Shown here piece after piece: positions 43,492-54,895 of a DNA stretch of 64,000 nucleotides (position 1 is the first letter of the stretch; each line of letters begins with the position of its first letter). The DNA is taken from contig JBBBDQ010000399.1 in the NCBI GenBank assembly GCA_037127315.1, forward strand, positions 907,501 to 971,500, read 5' to 3'. The DNA comes from Ascarosepion bandense (lineage: Eukaryota; Mollusca; Cephalopoda; Sepiida; Sepiidae). The notes under the pieces are model-generated. The model was not told the DNA's origin and searched no databases. It saw only the letters and a list, made by a program, of their open reading frames with translations. Position numbers and translations under genes: made by a program.

Positions 43492-44036
43492 TACAGTCAG
43501 TCAGTTAAGTGCCATACGTGATACATGCTTTGGGCGATCATGTTTCGAAAGAGACATGACTGAATCGACAGAATATTATCCCGAAGTAGGTTGCCATTGC
43601 TTTCTGCGGTAGACAGGTTGCCAACCAAGGCTATAGAACCCAATCCGTCCTATTATTTAACCCATAACTAGAGGGAAGAGACGGATTAATACCTTTCCCA
43701 AGGGTTTTTTGTTCATAAGTGTGCTGTGACGTCACTCGATCACGTGACCGGATTCACATATATATAAAGAGTGAGTCGTTTGTAGTCGGGAGTTAGTGAG
43801 AGCTGTGGGCTACCGTTAACAACCGTTATTACTTGCTAACTCAACCACCCATATTGTTGCGATCTAGTATGGACTATTACATTGTATCTACCGAATAAAG
43901 ATATTATTTCAACATCTGTTTATTGTTTGACCACCCGACGATACAACTAAGTGAATTCAAGGAAGTCATCTGGAATTCGAACTCGACTCCCCTGTTTCGC
44001 GTTCCGTGCAGATATCCACTGCACCACAACGCATAT
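43492..44036 (-). repeat. SINE-A copy, interrupted by a solo LTR
   Basis: Minus-strand SINE-A. Tail at 43492-43515 (CAGTCAGTCAGTTAAGTGCC), middle to 43721, then resumes at 43948 with TGGAATTCGAACTCGACTCC and the head CACTGCACCACAACGCATATCC at 44012-44035. The A box (CCACTGCACCA = TGGTGCAGTGG inverted) and B box are both intact, so before the insertion this was a promoter-competent copy. Confidence 0.92.
43722..43947 (-). mobile_element. Solo LTR in SINE-A (orientation inferred plus for the LTR)
   Basis: A 226-bp insert in the SINE, flanked by the direct repeat TAAGTG (43716-43721 and 43948-43953). Read on the plus strand it begins TGCTGTGACGTCACTCG and ends GACGATACAAC. It holds a perfect TGACGTCA palindrome, CACGTG, a TATA box ATATATATAAAGAG, and AATAAAGATATT as a polyadenylation signal near 43895, in LTR order (U3, TATA, R, AATAAA). 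The length and layout suggest a small Ty3/Gypsy-type LTR left by recombination between two LTRs. The strand field follows the host SINE; promoter elements read on plus. Confidence 0.8.
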
Positions 44037-44039
44037 CCA

Positions 44040-44630
44040 GGGCGTTTTATAAATAGTCAGAGAGTAAATGATAATATTTATTGTGAGATTATATTGACGA
44101 TTATCCTTACTAAACTAATTATAACATTGACAATAAAATTTTATTGCGTACAAAAGAGCCGAGGTTTTATCTATGCAGGTGCTGAAACTGTTGTCCGTCA
44201 CAATTTACACAGCTTTGAAGTCTCCCTTTCACGCTTTGTCACATTCTAGATAAGTCTCTTTGTGCATTAATTTCTTGAAATGTATCTCTTACGTAACTTT
44301 TTTTTTTAGATTACCAACACTTCTTAGTTTTCGACTATAAACATTTTTAGTACATTCTAAGGAAAGTAATCATTGGAATCAAGTTAAGTGATTATGCTAC
44401 CCAATCAATTTGACCTCATCAACCAATTCATTTTTCAAGAAATCATTCATCAAGATACTCACGAGCTACTCTTGAATACTGTGGAGAAATCCGATCTTAT
44501 TAGAAACACTGAACATCACTACAATAATATAACCGATGCATCAATCTTTTCCACCTACACCCCACCTAATTTTAGACCACCCTCTAGTTTGCTATCAGAA
44601 AAGTTCGTTCGGTTTTATAATTAAGTTTTC
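44040..44630 (+). repeat. Dispersed repeat G, copy 2
   Basis: Collinear with 2250-2640 (see that entry): AGTAAATGATAA, CTGAAACTGTTG, TTGAAGTCTCC, ATTTCTTGAAATGTATCTC and ACCAACACTT. Directly adjoins the head of the SINE-A above. A 78-codon ORF at 44388 has no recognised motif. Confidence 0.5.
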
Positions 44631-45110
44631 TACTTCGTATGCGAACTGATATTTTGGCTGAACCGATAATATCATTGAATTCACTTTTGAGAAAACAGTA
44701 AAAGTGCAGTTTCTACATTTTTAGTTTTCTCGAATAGATTTATTCTTCTGAAGTAGAGAACACAATTACAGATTAATTACAAAAGAACACATAAAATACC
44801 GATTAATGTGAAATTTTTGCAAAACTAAGCTGAGTAATATGAAAAGCAAGAAACTAAAGACTAAAAAGAAGGATCTCAGTTGAATATTCTGGAAAATTGT
44901 AAATCTTTATTACATAGATTATTTAAGGCTTTGTCATTTATCTAGAACAGTGACTGAACGCATATAATCTTAGCCCAATATATTTTTTAAATTCTGTGAT
45001 GTTAAACTTTCACATTTCAATAACTACTTAACAATAAACTTTTGTGCATTAAATTTAATGGATAAGTTAGCTAACTTGCTAGCGAGAAAGATAGGTAGAT
45101 ACATATTACC
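44631..45110. other. No recognised feature
   Basis: AT-rich; nothing supported. Confidence 0.5.
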
Positions 45111-45117
45111 TGAATGG

Positions 45118-45171
<54 letters not shown>

Positions 45172-45181
45172 TGACAATAAT

Positions 45182-45221
<40 letters not shown>

Positions 45222-45231
45222 TGACAATAAT

Positions 45232-45289
<58 letters not shown>

Positions 45290-45331
45290 CAATATGATAG
45301 ATAGATAGACAAGAATAGATAGATAGATAAT

Positions 45332-45366
<35 letters not shown>

Positions 45367-45376
45367 TGACAATAAT

Positions 45377-45420
<44 letters not shown>

Positions 45421-45430
45421 TGACAATAAT

Positions 45431-45462
<32 letters not shown>

Positions 45463-45512
45463 TGACAATAATGAATAGAATAGATAGATAGATAGATAGA
45501 TATGACAATAAT

Positions 45513-45548
<36 letters not shown>

Positions 45549-45692
45549 TGACAATAATGATAGATAGATAGATAGATAGATAGATATGAATATATTGAAA
45601 GATAGATAGATAGATAGATATGAATATATTGAAAGATAGATAGATAGACAAACAGATAGATAGATAGATAGATATGAATAATAAAGAAAGAT

Positions 45693-45737
<45 letters not shown>

Positions 45738-45817
45738 TGAATATATTGAAAGATAGATAGATAGACAAACAGATAGATAGATAGATAGATAGATAGATAT
45801 GAATAATAAAGAAAGAT

Positions 45818-45869
<52 letters not shown>

Positions 45870-45870
45870 G
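45111..45870. repeat. Large (GATA)n array with higher-order punctuation
   Basis: About 750 bases of GATA repeats. From 45171 to 45560 blocks of GATA alternate with TATGACAATAAT; from 45586 to 45830 the punctuation changes to TATGAATATATTGAAAGA and TATGAATAATAAAGAAAGA, with ACAAACAGATAGA variants. Minus-strand frames give long LSIYLSIY runs (a 341-codon one), which are artefacts of a 12-base period that lacks stops. Confidence 0.97.
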
Positions 45871-46073
45871 ACTAAAATGAAAGAAAGAGAGATGTTGATG
45901 TTGATTCTGGTTGAGAAACCACACAAAATAATAAATAACAAAAGCAGAAATGGAAATAAAAACGTTAAGTTATATTGAACTAAATTATATAAACTGGAAC
46001 ACGGGTTAATCAATTCAGGAATACTGGGAATACTATTAGTAGAAATCAATATATACAGTCTTGCAGTGAAATA

Positions 46074-46755
46074 TTAGGTTGTCCCAAAAGTTCGTAAACA
46101 CTTGAAAAATTGTAATTTTATTCGGAAGAACAACTAAAATTATTGCTCAAAATAAAGACCATCATTTTCCAAGACCTTTTGCCAGCGATCCGAAAGCTTT
46201 CGGATCTGGTCAAAGTACCATACAGCCGGCTTCGAATCAAAGAATTCTTGACACGCTTCCTCGACTTCAAACGAGTCGAATCGGCGGCCCTTCAGAAGGT
46301 GTTTCATTGAGCGCTAAAGGCCACAATCTGATAGAGCACAATCAGAACTGTAGGCTGGATGTAGCAGAACCTCAACTCCGTCCAGCTCTTCAAACATGCC
46401 TTTGGCGGTGTGTGGCTTGGCATTGTCCTGCTGCATCAAAGCGCGCTTTCGGTTGATCAGAGTCAGGTACTTTTGCTTCAACTTTTCATAGACTCGCTCA
46501 AGTTGCTGACATTAAAGTTCGGCACTGATGGCACGACCATTCGGAACTAACTCAAAATGCACGATTCCTTCAAAGTCCCCTCGAAACGCACAACATGACT
46601 TTCTTGCCGAATCGATCTTGTTTTGGAACCGACGATGTCTCTTGCCCTTTCTGAACCCATCGCTTGTCTCGATTGTGCTGGACCAGACATACCCATTTTT
46701 CGTCGGATGTCACAATGCGCTTCCAAAAACGCTGACCAACTAAGCGACTGTACAA
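46074..46755 (-). mobile_element. Mariner element, truncated (one TIR)
   Basis: TIR TTAGGTTGTCCCAAAAGTTC at 46074, preceded by TA. The element runs to about 46755, where the N-terminal half of the gene is lost and CTA/ACT repeats begin. Same family as 22166-22890. Confidence 0.88.
46141..46750 (-). pseudogene. Mariner transposase, C-terminal two thirds
   Basis: Minus strand from RLVGQRFWKRIVTSDEKWV (first catalytic Asp present in SDEKW) through QHNRDKRWVQKGQE, the FGKKVMLC block (then a frameshift and stop), QQDNAKPHTA with the second Asp, and a decayed ALSDCGL for the third, to the stop at 46141. A three-codon gap after PHTA and several substitutions break it. It retains the aspartates that copy 1 has changed, so the changes in copy 1 are derived. 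Confidence 0.85.
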
Positions 46756-46790
46756 CTACTCTTTACAACTACTACTACTACTACTACTGC
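46755..46790. repeat. (ACT)n microsatellite
   Basis: ACTACT run truncating the mariner copy. Confidence 0.9.
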
Positions 46791-47000
46791 CGTTCTTTGT
46801 ATAGGCAGGATTATATGCACACATCAGGCGAGTCAATTCTTGTATCCAAAACGGGATGATCCCCAACAGTGATATACTCAGAATCAAAGAAATATAAACA
46901 GACTCAATGATAGATGAATATATAGATATGACCAGAATTAAAGATACATAAACAGACAGGTATGAACAGAATGTTAGATAGATAGATAGATAGATAGCCA
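46791..47000. other. Unassigned stretch ending in a GATA run
   Basis: Contains a degenerate AGAATNAAAGATA-like pattern and GATA units at 46976-46997. Confidence 0.5.
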
Positions 47001-47089
47001 TTTTATATTTTTTTTAATTTCGCGCATGCGCGTTGATTTTTGTTTTGTCGCCTGCATAGTACAGTAGAGTCAGCTGGGTGTCGTCTGTG

Positions 47090-47640
47090 AGAATAAGATC
47101 GTCATAACGCAATTCAAACCGCCAGAAATTTGGAAAAGGCATGTCGTACTGTTTGGTATTCTCTCCGGAAGTTCCAACACGAGCAGAGTTTAGGTTTCAA
47201 TCTGAATACAGTGCAGAGGATTCGAAAAGAGTTACATTAGTCTAATGGTGTTCACGAAGGTGTTAGAAGTGATCACTATTGATGGTGACGTTACGCCTAC
47301 ATTTTTCGACTTACCACAGAGTCCTACCTCAAGTGATTTGAGGAGGTAGTGCTACCCTGCGTGAAGATGGTGGCCGCTGGATAAATCTATGTATGCCACA
47401 CAAGACTGAAAACCCCAGTCATGAGTATCAGAAGATTTCTGCGACCAAATCACTGCGTACATCTGGCTACCTAACTCCCCAAACTGAAACCATCTTGATT
47501 ATTATGTTTGAGGAGACCAACAAAACTCCTTGTAACACCCATGAACTGAAGGCAAGGATTATGGTGGTATTCATGAGCTTAAACAAGCAGACCATTTAGA
47601 AGAGTTGCGGGAGATTCCGAAATTGTCTGGAGGCTATTTT
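47090..47640 (+). pseudogene. Mariner/Tc1-superfamily transposase fossil, second family
   Basis: Decayed frames, in order: KPPEIWKRHVVLFGI near 47120 (N-terminal helix region), VFTKVLEVITIDGDVTPTFF near 47245, PCVKMVAAG near 47355, a region equivalent to the D-N-x-P-H-T segment near 47395, and ETNKTPCNTHELKARIMVVF plus MSLNKQTI with CGRFRNCLEA at 47515-47630. The last block matches the C-terminal 'RETNKTPCNT..ELKARI..AF..L' signature of a mariner-like family different from the two copies above. Too decayed to identify catalytic residues with confidence. Confidence 0.6.
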
Positions 47641-48587
47641 ATTAAATAAATTTACTCCTTAAAAAGTCAAGATATTTTTGTGTAATTTTGATAAATATAT
47701 CTGTTAAAAATTAATGTCAGTCTTATTTTCTTTTTTGGGTAATTTAGATGTCAATTCACCCATCGCAATCTGTAGATAGCTGCTATCTTCTTGGTAATAA
47801 TACTCGCGTCAACTTAAACGAGTCTAAAAACAATAAAATTGTCTCAGTCTTTCATAAACTGGTGGATACTAACTCTGCTTAAATTTGTAACGCCTTGTGT
47901 AACTATGTGTGTAATTATTTTGTTTTTTGGAAAGCAAACAATCTATTACCTCGTTTACAATGTGCAGATTTTTCTTCTCAAACGAAAAATATATTCTTTC
48001 GAGTGTCTGTGATGGGAATTCGTTTTCAAAACAAAGAATATGACAAAAATCGATACAAAATGATAACGAAAAAACTCGCTGATTAACAGCCACCTTATTC
48101 GTCTGCGTAAAGAATTTTAATTTCTGATCGCTATGCGTCGGTTTTTCAAATGTTCAAGGTGCAAACGACATCGAACGTGAAAAAAAAAAAGATGGTATGG
48201 CGTCTAAAAGATATGTGCCATTTCAACAAAGTCAGTCGGTTTACTTTCTTGCAAATCAGAAATAGAGAATTTAAACTTCTCTTGAGCGCAACTAGTAGTC
48301 TGCGAGAATATGACTTTGCGTCTGATGAAACACGCTGATTGGGGCGCTGATTGGTGAACAAAATGGAGTCGACGAGCCGATGTTCCTTCATTCATTTTTC
48401 TCCTTGGAAAGCGTATGAATCCATTATCCGTGTGCTCTCGATTAACTCCCTTAACAGATAGAGCCCTTTTGCCTGTGTTTTTAGCGAGTTTTGGAGAAAT
48501 AAAATCCAAATCATCTACTATAGGGGGGGTGAGTTTAAATATTTGTACTCCTCCTTAGGCTTGATCTTTATTCCCGGTAGATTTTTG
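47641..48587. other. No recognised feature
   Basis: Nearly 1 kb; several 60-100-codon ORFs on both strands overlap and none shows a motif. Confidence 0.45.
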
Positions 48588-48765
48588 TTCCTTGTGCTGT
48601 AGTAGATATCGGCTCAGAATGAGAACTCGGAGAGCCGAGTTCAAATTCTAATTGAATTCGTAGCGTTCCCTTACACGCAAATACACTTGAGAAAGGTATA
48701 AAACCATCTCTTCTCCCTCTAGCTATGGGTTGAATACCAGAAAGTATTTGGTTCTATAATTCCGA
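48588..48765 (+). repeat. SINE-A copy, 3'-truncated
   Basis: Head TGTGCTGTAGTAGATATCGG, B-box-like GTTCAAATT, then TTGAGAAAGGTATAAAACC and AGCTATGGGTTGAAT. Stops at GGTTCTATAATTCCGAG before the tail; a TA tract follows. Confidence 0.82.
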
Positions 48766-48779
48766 GTCGTGCTTATATA

Positions 48780-49226
48780 TATATATACAGATATATTGCA
48801 AAACGGCTGAAGACAACACTAATGGTGGAAACCTAGGTCGCGTAATAACTCGTTTACAAATGGAAAACATTCAAAAGATCTACAATATAATTGTATTGAA
48901 GACTTTTTAATACAAATGTTCACTGGTTTAGTCTTATGTTATGGTGAGACACGCCTATTCTATAGTGAATAGATTCTTCCACCTAATTTAAGTAGTAGTA
49001 GTAACAGGAACGAGGGTCGGTCGATGTTGGACGATAGTAGTCGACAGTTAGTCGAATACGAAAGTAGTCAGCGACCTGGCAAGATTACACTGCATAATAC
49101 ATATTATATCAAGTTCCTAACGTTTTGTACGTCAAACCAATTAGGACCGACGTTAGCACAAATAATAGCTTTCACTGCGATAATAACTCCACAACATTAT
49201 GACCGGAAACAAAGTAATTAAACAAT
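48780..49226. other. No recognised feature
   Basis: Short ORFs only. An imperfect GTCGGTCG / GTCGACAGTTAGTCG cluster at 49015-49070 is unexplained. Confidence 0.45.
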
Positions 49227-49228
49227 CA

Positions 49229-49278
<50 letters not shown>
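49227..49278. repeat. (GATA)n microsatellite
   Basis: About 12 GATA units. Confidence 0.95.
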
Positions 49279-49590
49279 GCACAGTCCGTAAACCGCGAGG
49301 GTAATCCAACAAGATCAACTTAATATAAAATATTAAGTGTTATATCTATATAGAGAGCTCACTGGATGTTATCCAGAGCAATATGATATTTATAACATCT
49401 TTGTAACTGGTCTGAATACCCCCAACTGATATGACGCCAATGACTTTCTTATTTTGTTATTTTTTTATCTTACCCTTCAGTTAAAGTAAATGCTTATTCC
49501 GGCAAATTTTTTTGTACCAGATGGAAAGAATATTGTGTGGTCTGATGAAATGAGCTAGTTTAGCTCATTGAAATGAATTATAATTTATAA

Positions 49591-49591
<1 letters not shown>

Positions 49592-49626
<35 letters not shown>
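49592..49626. repeat. (TA)n microsatellite
   Basis: Pure TA run. Confidence 0.95.
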
Positions 49627-49627
<1 letters not shown>

Positions 49628-50217
49628 GCTGTCAATAAAGCCACGATACAATTATATTTATGCATTATCAAATATTCCGTTTTTGCAAAAAATATCGAGA
49701 AATATCGATGACCTCAAGCAATTTATTCGAGATACATTTTCAGACTTAAGCCGTCAGAATCACTTATGTCGTGAGATTAGTCGAAGCGTTCTCTAACGTT
49801 GTAGGGAATGCAATTTTGCTGTTGGCTTGCAATACGAAGAATATCGATAATTATTTTACTATTATTTGGCATTACATTTCATTGTTATTAACCAGAATTA
49901 ACCAGAACCATTTTAATAATAGATTTCTGGGCTGTTGATTAATTTCTTTGTCTTCATTGTTATTTTAAGTAACTGTATAGTTCGTTTATTGCCACCCTGT
50001 ATTTATACTGATATAATATTGATTACATATTAATATAATAATATTAATATTGATCATTTAAGCAGCGACAGTTTTCGACGTGGGCATAAAATGATCTTTG
50101 AGATAAAGGTTTGTGAAAATACGAAATATTTTGAAACGCTATAATATACATTACTTGTACTATGATGAAATCCTAGATAATCTAGACATGGATAAAGTTT
50201 TCCTTATGCAATTAAAA
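49627..50217. other. No recognised feature
   Basis: AT-rich; nothing supported. Confidence 0.5.
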
Positions 50218-50612
50218 CACAGATATTCCTAAAGTAGTAAGAAAATTGTGTTAGAAACAAAGAAGAGAATGTTCAATTGCTATGTGGCAACTTTTTGTAT
50301 TAGAGTAAAAGCTAAACAACCTCTACCTAGATAAAGAGACAACTGAAGGCGGCAAAAATGTTGGTCTACAGAAGGATACTGAAATGTAGGTTTACAGAGG
50401 GATACTAAGAAAAGAAGGCTTAGAAGAATTAACACACACAGGACAAATTTAGAGCAGGTCAAATAAAGGCCTAGCTGACCAGGTTGTGTGAGTGGATTGC
50501 GGGATAGGGAGTGGGAAAACTGGCAAAGAAAGAACTGATGCTAACAGCCACTCAAAATACAAAGTTGAGCCAGGATCGGCCACGTCCTGAAGGGCCGCAC
50601 CAAATAGAAGAT
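50218..50612 (+). pseudogene. RTE-like LINE relic with internal deletions
   Basis: GTGTTAGAAACAAAGAAGAG, GTCTACAGAAGGATACTG, GAAGGCTTAGAAGAATTA and CACGTCCTGAAGGG follow the order of the 15300-15760 copy but with large pieces missing between them. No frame survives. Confidence 0.7.
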
Positions 50613-51099
50613 GAAAAAAATATCCCTAAGATATATTTTGAGAATTAAACATATAAACAGACACCATGATGTAAACATGTAATGCCAATATTTACAAAAC
50701 AGATTATATATACAATATAGCTGCGATAAGATTTTATATAATGGCACACTCGATTAATCTTCGGGTATAGTCAGCGCGGATGTAGCAATTTATTCCTGAT
50801 GGGAACTTGTACTCCTTTACACAGTTGAAGCAATATATGAGTGCGTCTTGCAGTAGGTATTACAGTAATAATTTAGTGAATCTTTATATAATGTTGTAGT
50901 CTACTAACTGAGGCACTTTTTTCTACATTTGGTGCAAACAGTAATTTGGTACTGTAAGTAGTTAATAGTGAATATCTTTTAAATAATGAATTTCTCGGTG
51001 CCATGTTGTACAGTACTGTTATGACTGAACCTCCGAACAAGTTACTGACGCATGCATCTCCCGTGGGTCTGACTTCCTCATTATATTGTCAGCTCCCGA
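50613..51099. other. No recognised feature
   Basis: Nothing supported. Confidence 0.5.
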
Positions 51100-51159
51100 A
51101 TACAATGTCTTCTAAACATGAACAAAACTAAACTGAAAAAGAATTATATAGTCATCCGC

Positions 51160-51210
<51 letters not shown>

Positions 51211-51348
51211 AACTGAAGTAGGATCTCCATCTTCTATAGCAATGTCAGGGATAAACCTTCCAACTTTCCAGAAGTGGAACACTATCTCATTTCTTTTGTC
51301 ATTTCAATGACTTCTAAACATGAAAACAACTAAACTGAAAATAAATAA

Positions 51349-51388
<40 letters not shown>

Positions 51389-51541
51389 CCTGATAAAAAT
51401 GAAGTAGACACTAGGTTCTCCATCTTTCATACTAATGTCAGGGATAAACCTTCCAACTTTCCAGAAGTAGAACACTATCTCATTTATTTTGTCATTTCAC
51501 TGACTTCTAAACATGAAAACAACTAAACTGAAAATAAATAA

Positions 51542-51588
<47 letters not shown>

Positions 51589-51680
51589 ACCTGACAAAAA
51601 TGAAGTAGACACTAGGTTCTCCATCTTTCATACTAATGTCAGGGATATACCTTCCAACTTTCTAGATGTGGAACCCCATC
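51100..51680 (+). repeat. Tandem triplication, units of about 195 bp with internal TA tracts
   Basis: AATGTCAGGGATA(A/T)ACCTTCC anchors lie at 51241, 51434 and 51635 (periods 193 and 201). Each unit also holds CTTCTAAACATGAA, ACTAAACTGAAAA, an AATAAATA-TA tract of its own length (51163-51208, 51355-51386, 51547-51586) and AAATGAAGTAGACACTAGG. Units 2 and 3 are nearly identical outside the TA tract; unit 1 is more diverged. Confidence 0.9.
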
Positions 51681-52317
51681 TTCTCGATGCTAAACTTGTC
51701 CTCCTATTTCTGCCTGTTTCACGCCTAAGACACGCCATGTCATGCACATAAGATATATAAAACCACAAAAAAATATTTCTGTATTCCATCAGCGAAAATT
51801 AAATTCCACTCGAGCAGCTCCTTTCCACAAAGTGGTGCCTTGAGAAGCCGGCTTCCAAGAGGATGCTTCCCCGATTACTACTATTTTAATATGTTCAATT
51901 CTAAGACCAAACGTTGTCTTCCCCGCATATACCAATAAACTGTGTCTTCTAAAATGTAATCATCTCCCACAAGTGGCCCTTTTTCCTTGTACGCGGTGAA
52001 TATCATTGTAAAGCAAAAGAAAATAATATATTTTCATTGACGAAGAAAAAAATTTTAGGAGAAAGAAAAAAGGAAACAGTGACGGACAGGAACATGAGGT
52101 AGGAAGGGAAAAACGTAGGTGAAACGGTTAGCAAGTGAAAACGAACTATTGAAATTAACGCAAAGAAAGAGCGTTAGAGACGAAATATGATGAAGGTAAA
52201 GAAAAAAAAAAGAACGAAACTCTTGGTGACTGAGAGAGAATACGACGAGTAACGGAAAAAGTAGAGTGGGAATGACAAGAACAAAAAAATTTGACACAGA
52301 CAGGGACTTAATTTTTT
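51681..52317. other. No recognised feature
   Basis: Nothing supported; purine-rich from 52040 to 52310. Confidence 0.5.
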
Positions 52318-52500
52318 TTAAAATCATTTCACCCCAAGTAAGGCATTCCACTGCCACTATAGCGCAGGGGGTTACATTGGGGAATGTGCTGAGAGAGCGA
52401 TTAGATATAAGAAATTTCAGAAGGAGGGTGATAGAAGAGTAAGGAGGTACATAGGAAGTGTTTGAGAGAATTGGTGCGAGTTAGTGTGTTAGGAGATAAT
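52318..52500 (-). mobile_element. CR1/Jockey-like LINE 3' UTR
   Basis: Minus strand: TAACCCCCTGCGCTATAGTGG and ACTTGGGGTGAAATGATTTTAA terminus, with the upstream pyrimidine-rich UTR. No coding sequence attached. Confidence 0.7.
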
Positions 52501-53082
52501 AGTAAAAGAGAGAAGTAGAGTGAGTAAAATGAAAATGGAAATAAAGACAAAGCATAACGCACAAAGCCAGATTCCGGGAAATATAAAAGGTAAACTTTCG
52601 TTGTAGAATTTCTGTTAAGTAAATAAAACAAGCCGAGACAAAAGAAAATTTATTAAAAAATAAATAAAATAAAAAAATAAGGTTTAAATGCAGAAAAAGG
52701 AAACGACATTGAGAATGATAAGAATGCGCATGCGTACTGATATTAGCGAACAGAAATATTGACCAAGGATGTCGGAACCATTTTTTTCTGATTATATTAG
52801 GCGTCATCGAGAAAGAATTTAAAAAGCAATAAATTTCTCCCCTCCCCCGCCAGGGCTGCAGACAATTTCCATAAATTCTGTCTTTTTTTTTTTTGCTTTT
52901 TCTTTCATTTTACTTATATTTTTCTCTCTTTCGTTTTTTTTTTTTTTTATTACGATGATTCTTTATTTAGCAAATGGTTTCACTGATCGAATCATAAAGT
53001 TATCAAACCCAAAAAGGATAAAACGTTTGGAAAAATTCCCGTGTAACTCTCCCAGCAAACACGTCGACCCAACTAAAAATAA

Positions 53083-53086
<4 letters not shown>
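52501..53086. other. No recognised feature
   Basis: Homopolymer T tracts at 52882-52894 and 52937-52949. Confidence 0.5.

Positions 53087-53117
<31 letters not shown>
53087..53117. repeat. (TA)n microsatellite
   Basis: Pure TA run. Confidence 0.95.
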
Positions 53118-53118
<1 letters not shown>

Positions 53119-53214
53119 GTAGAATAAAATAAAGTAAATAACAAATAATAATAGCTTAAAACCCCAAAACTGACAATTCAAAAAAAGAATATTTCGAACA
53201 TTTTTCTTTACAAG

Positions 53215-53298
<84 letters not shown>
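53215..53298. repeat. (CA)n-(TA)n microsatellite
   Basis: CA run of about 50 bases, then TA run of about 32. Confidence 0.97.
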
Positions 53299-53301
<3 letters not shown>

Positions 53302-54114
53302 AGAATAAGTACTCAAAGATTGAAAGAAAAATCAAGAAACTCTAAATATGTTTTATTGGCAATGGGTGGGAAAACTAACTTTGGAAAACCTTAGTCATGT
53401 AGCCATAACAATAACGAAAAAGTTGTTTGTGTTACGCCAATTTTAGACCCAAAATAGGGTCTTCCTAGAAAATCAGCATTTGATATCCATAATTTTACTT
53501 GAGTTCGAACAAACATTAGATTATTCTTGCAATGTATAGATAAGGTGGCAAAATTTTCTATCATCATGAGACATGTTTCGATAAGAACGTCCACATCTTC
53601 AGCATAGCAACTGGTTTCTGAACTTGCCTAACAGCTGAAAAGAAACATGTGTTGCTCCGTGACGCGCTGAGAGAATCTAGGGCTTGTACTGCCAAGATGC
53701 TTTGCTGGACAATTCAATCATGTATTTCAGCAGGATGACATACGGGTTTAAATTCAGAATTTTGTTTCTTATACTCACGGATTTCTCGTTCTGAGTTTTT
53801 AACATCGCACTACTTTTACATCCAGATCTCCTATACAAATATTCTGTAATTATTTTCTTTCTAAGACACGAATAACAAAAAATAAATAAATAAGGAGATC
53901 TAATTCTTCTTTTACGTCTATCCGAATAACCTTGAGAAATAACCTTGAGAAATAACTCATTTACATGTGCTCCTCTTTCACCTCGAGATAAGCTAAATCA
54001 TTATTTTCTTTTAAAACATCTTAAATTCACTAAATTATCATGTATTTAAGAAATCATTATTTTTCTTTAAAAATTATTTAAAAAATCATTATCTTTTTAA
54101 AAATCATTATTCTT
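53299..54114. other. No recognised feature
   Basis: A near-duplicated block AATAACCTTGAGAAATAAC occurs near 53925 and a set of AAATCATTAT repeats at 54040-54110. Confidence 0.5.
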
Positions 54115-54895
54115 CTATTGTCTTGTACTTTCAGGACGTAAGGTGATCATGGATTTCCACGTCTCCCTATCCCTGGTGGCTCTTAGCACGCTTTCTCCTA
54201 TTACACCACACAACCCTCGTTCAGTCATCTCCCTGATCAAGCCTTTCAAATATGCTTTCCGCTGGTTTCCCCTCTATCTGACCTGTTATTATCTGATTCT
54301 CCAAACCCTCTTTCCTCGTTATATGTCGCAGGAACTTTAGCTGTCCTTTCATGATGCTCAGTATTAGTTTCCTTGACGTTTCCATCCTTTGCAGAACCAG
54401 ATCATTGCTCACATGATCGATCCATGATAGCCGCAGCATCCTTCTGTAGAACCACATTTAAGTTGCTTCAAGTCTTTCCTTCATCTTTGATGATATTGTC
54501 CAACATTCACTGCCATATTGAAGAACTGACATCATATCGCAATCTAGTACTCTTGTCTTTGTTTCTAGCGAAATTTTCCTGTCTCTTAATTCTTTACTCA
54601 ACTTCTGGAACACATCCTTTGACATGCCATATCGCCTTCGGATCTTTGTGTCGCACTTTCCGTTTTCTGTTGGAACACTTCCCAGATATTTAAGTTTTTG
54701 TACCTGCTTGACTTTAGTATCCCCCACCGGAATTTGGCATTTTGGGCTACTTTTTTTGCTGATTATCATGCATTCGGTTTTCTTGCAGTTTATTTGTAGT
54801 TCTTTCTTGTCTCTCTCTTCAGCTACCTTCTTTAGGAGGTGTTCTAGTTTCCTTTCTGTGTCTGCTATCAGCACTGTGTCTCCAAATAAAAGTCA
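54115..54895 (-). pseudogene. RTE-like LINE, post-RT region to 3' end
   Basis: Minus strand from DTVLIADTERKLEHLLKK (just after the YADD box, which is lost), INCKKTECMIISKKSSPKCQ, LKYLGSVPTENGKCDTKIRR, MSKDVFQKLSKELRDRKISL, SVLQYGSECWTISSKMKERL, a stop, then MWFYRRMLRLSWIDHVSND and KGQLKFLRHITRKEG to about 54225, frame-shifted to the 3' end near 54118. Two long frames (54458-54874, 54221-54457) are separated by one TAA, so this is among the better-preserved copies. Confidence 0.88.

Noticed and set aside
45111..45870. CRISPR-like array
   Set aside because: Units are 4-base slippage repeats without spacers, and the DNA is eukaryotic.
45024..46049. 341-codon minus-strand ORF rich in LSIYLSIY
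   Set aside because: It is a translation of the GATA array; a 12-base period without stops keeps the frame open. Two other frames are open for the same reason.
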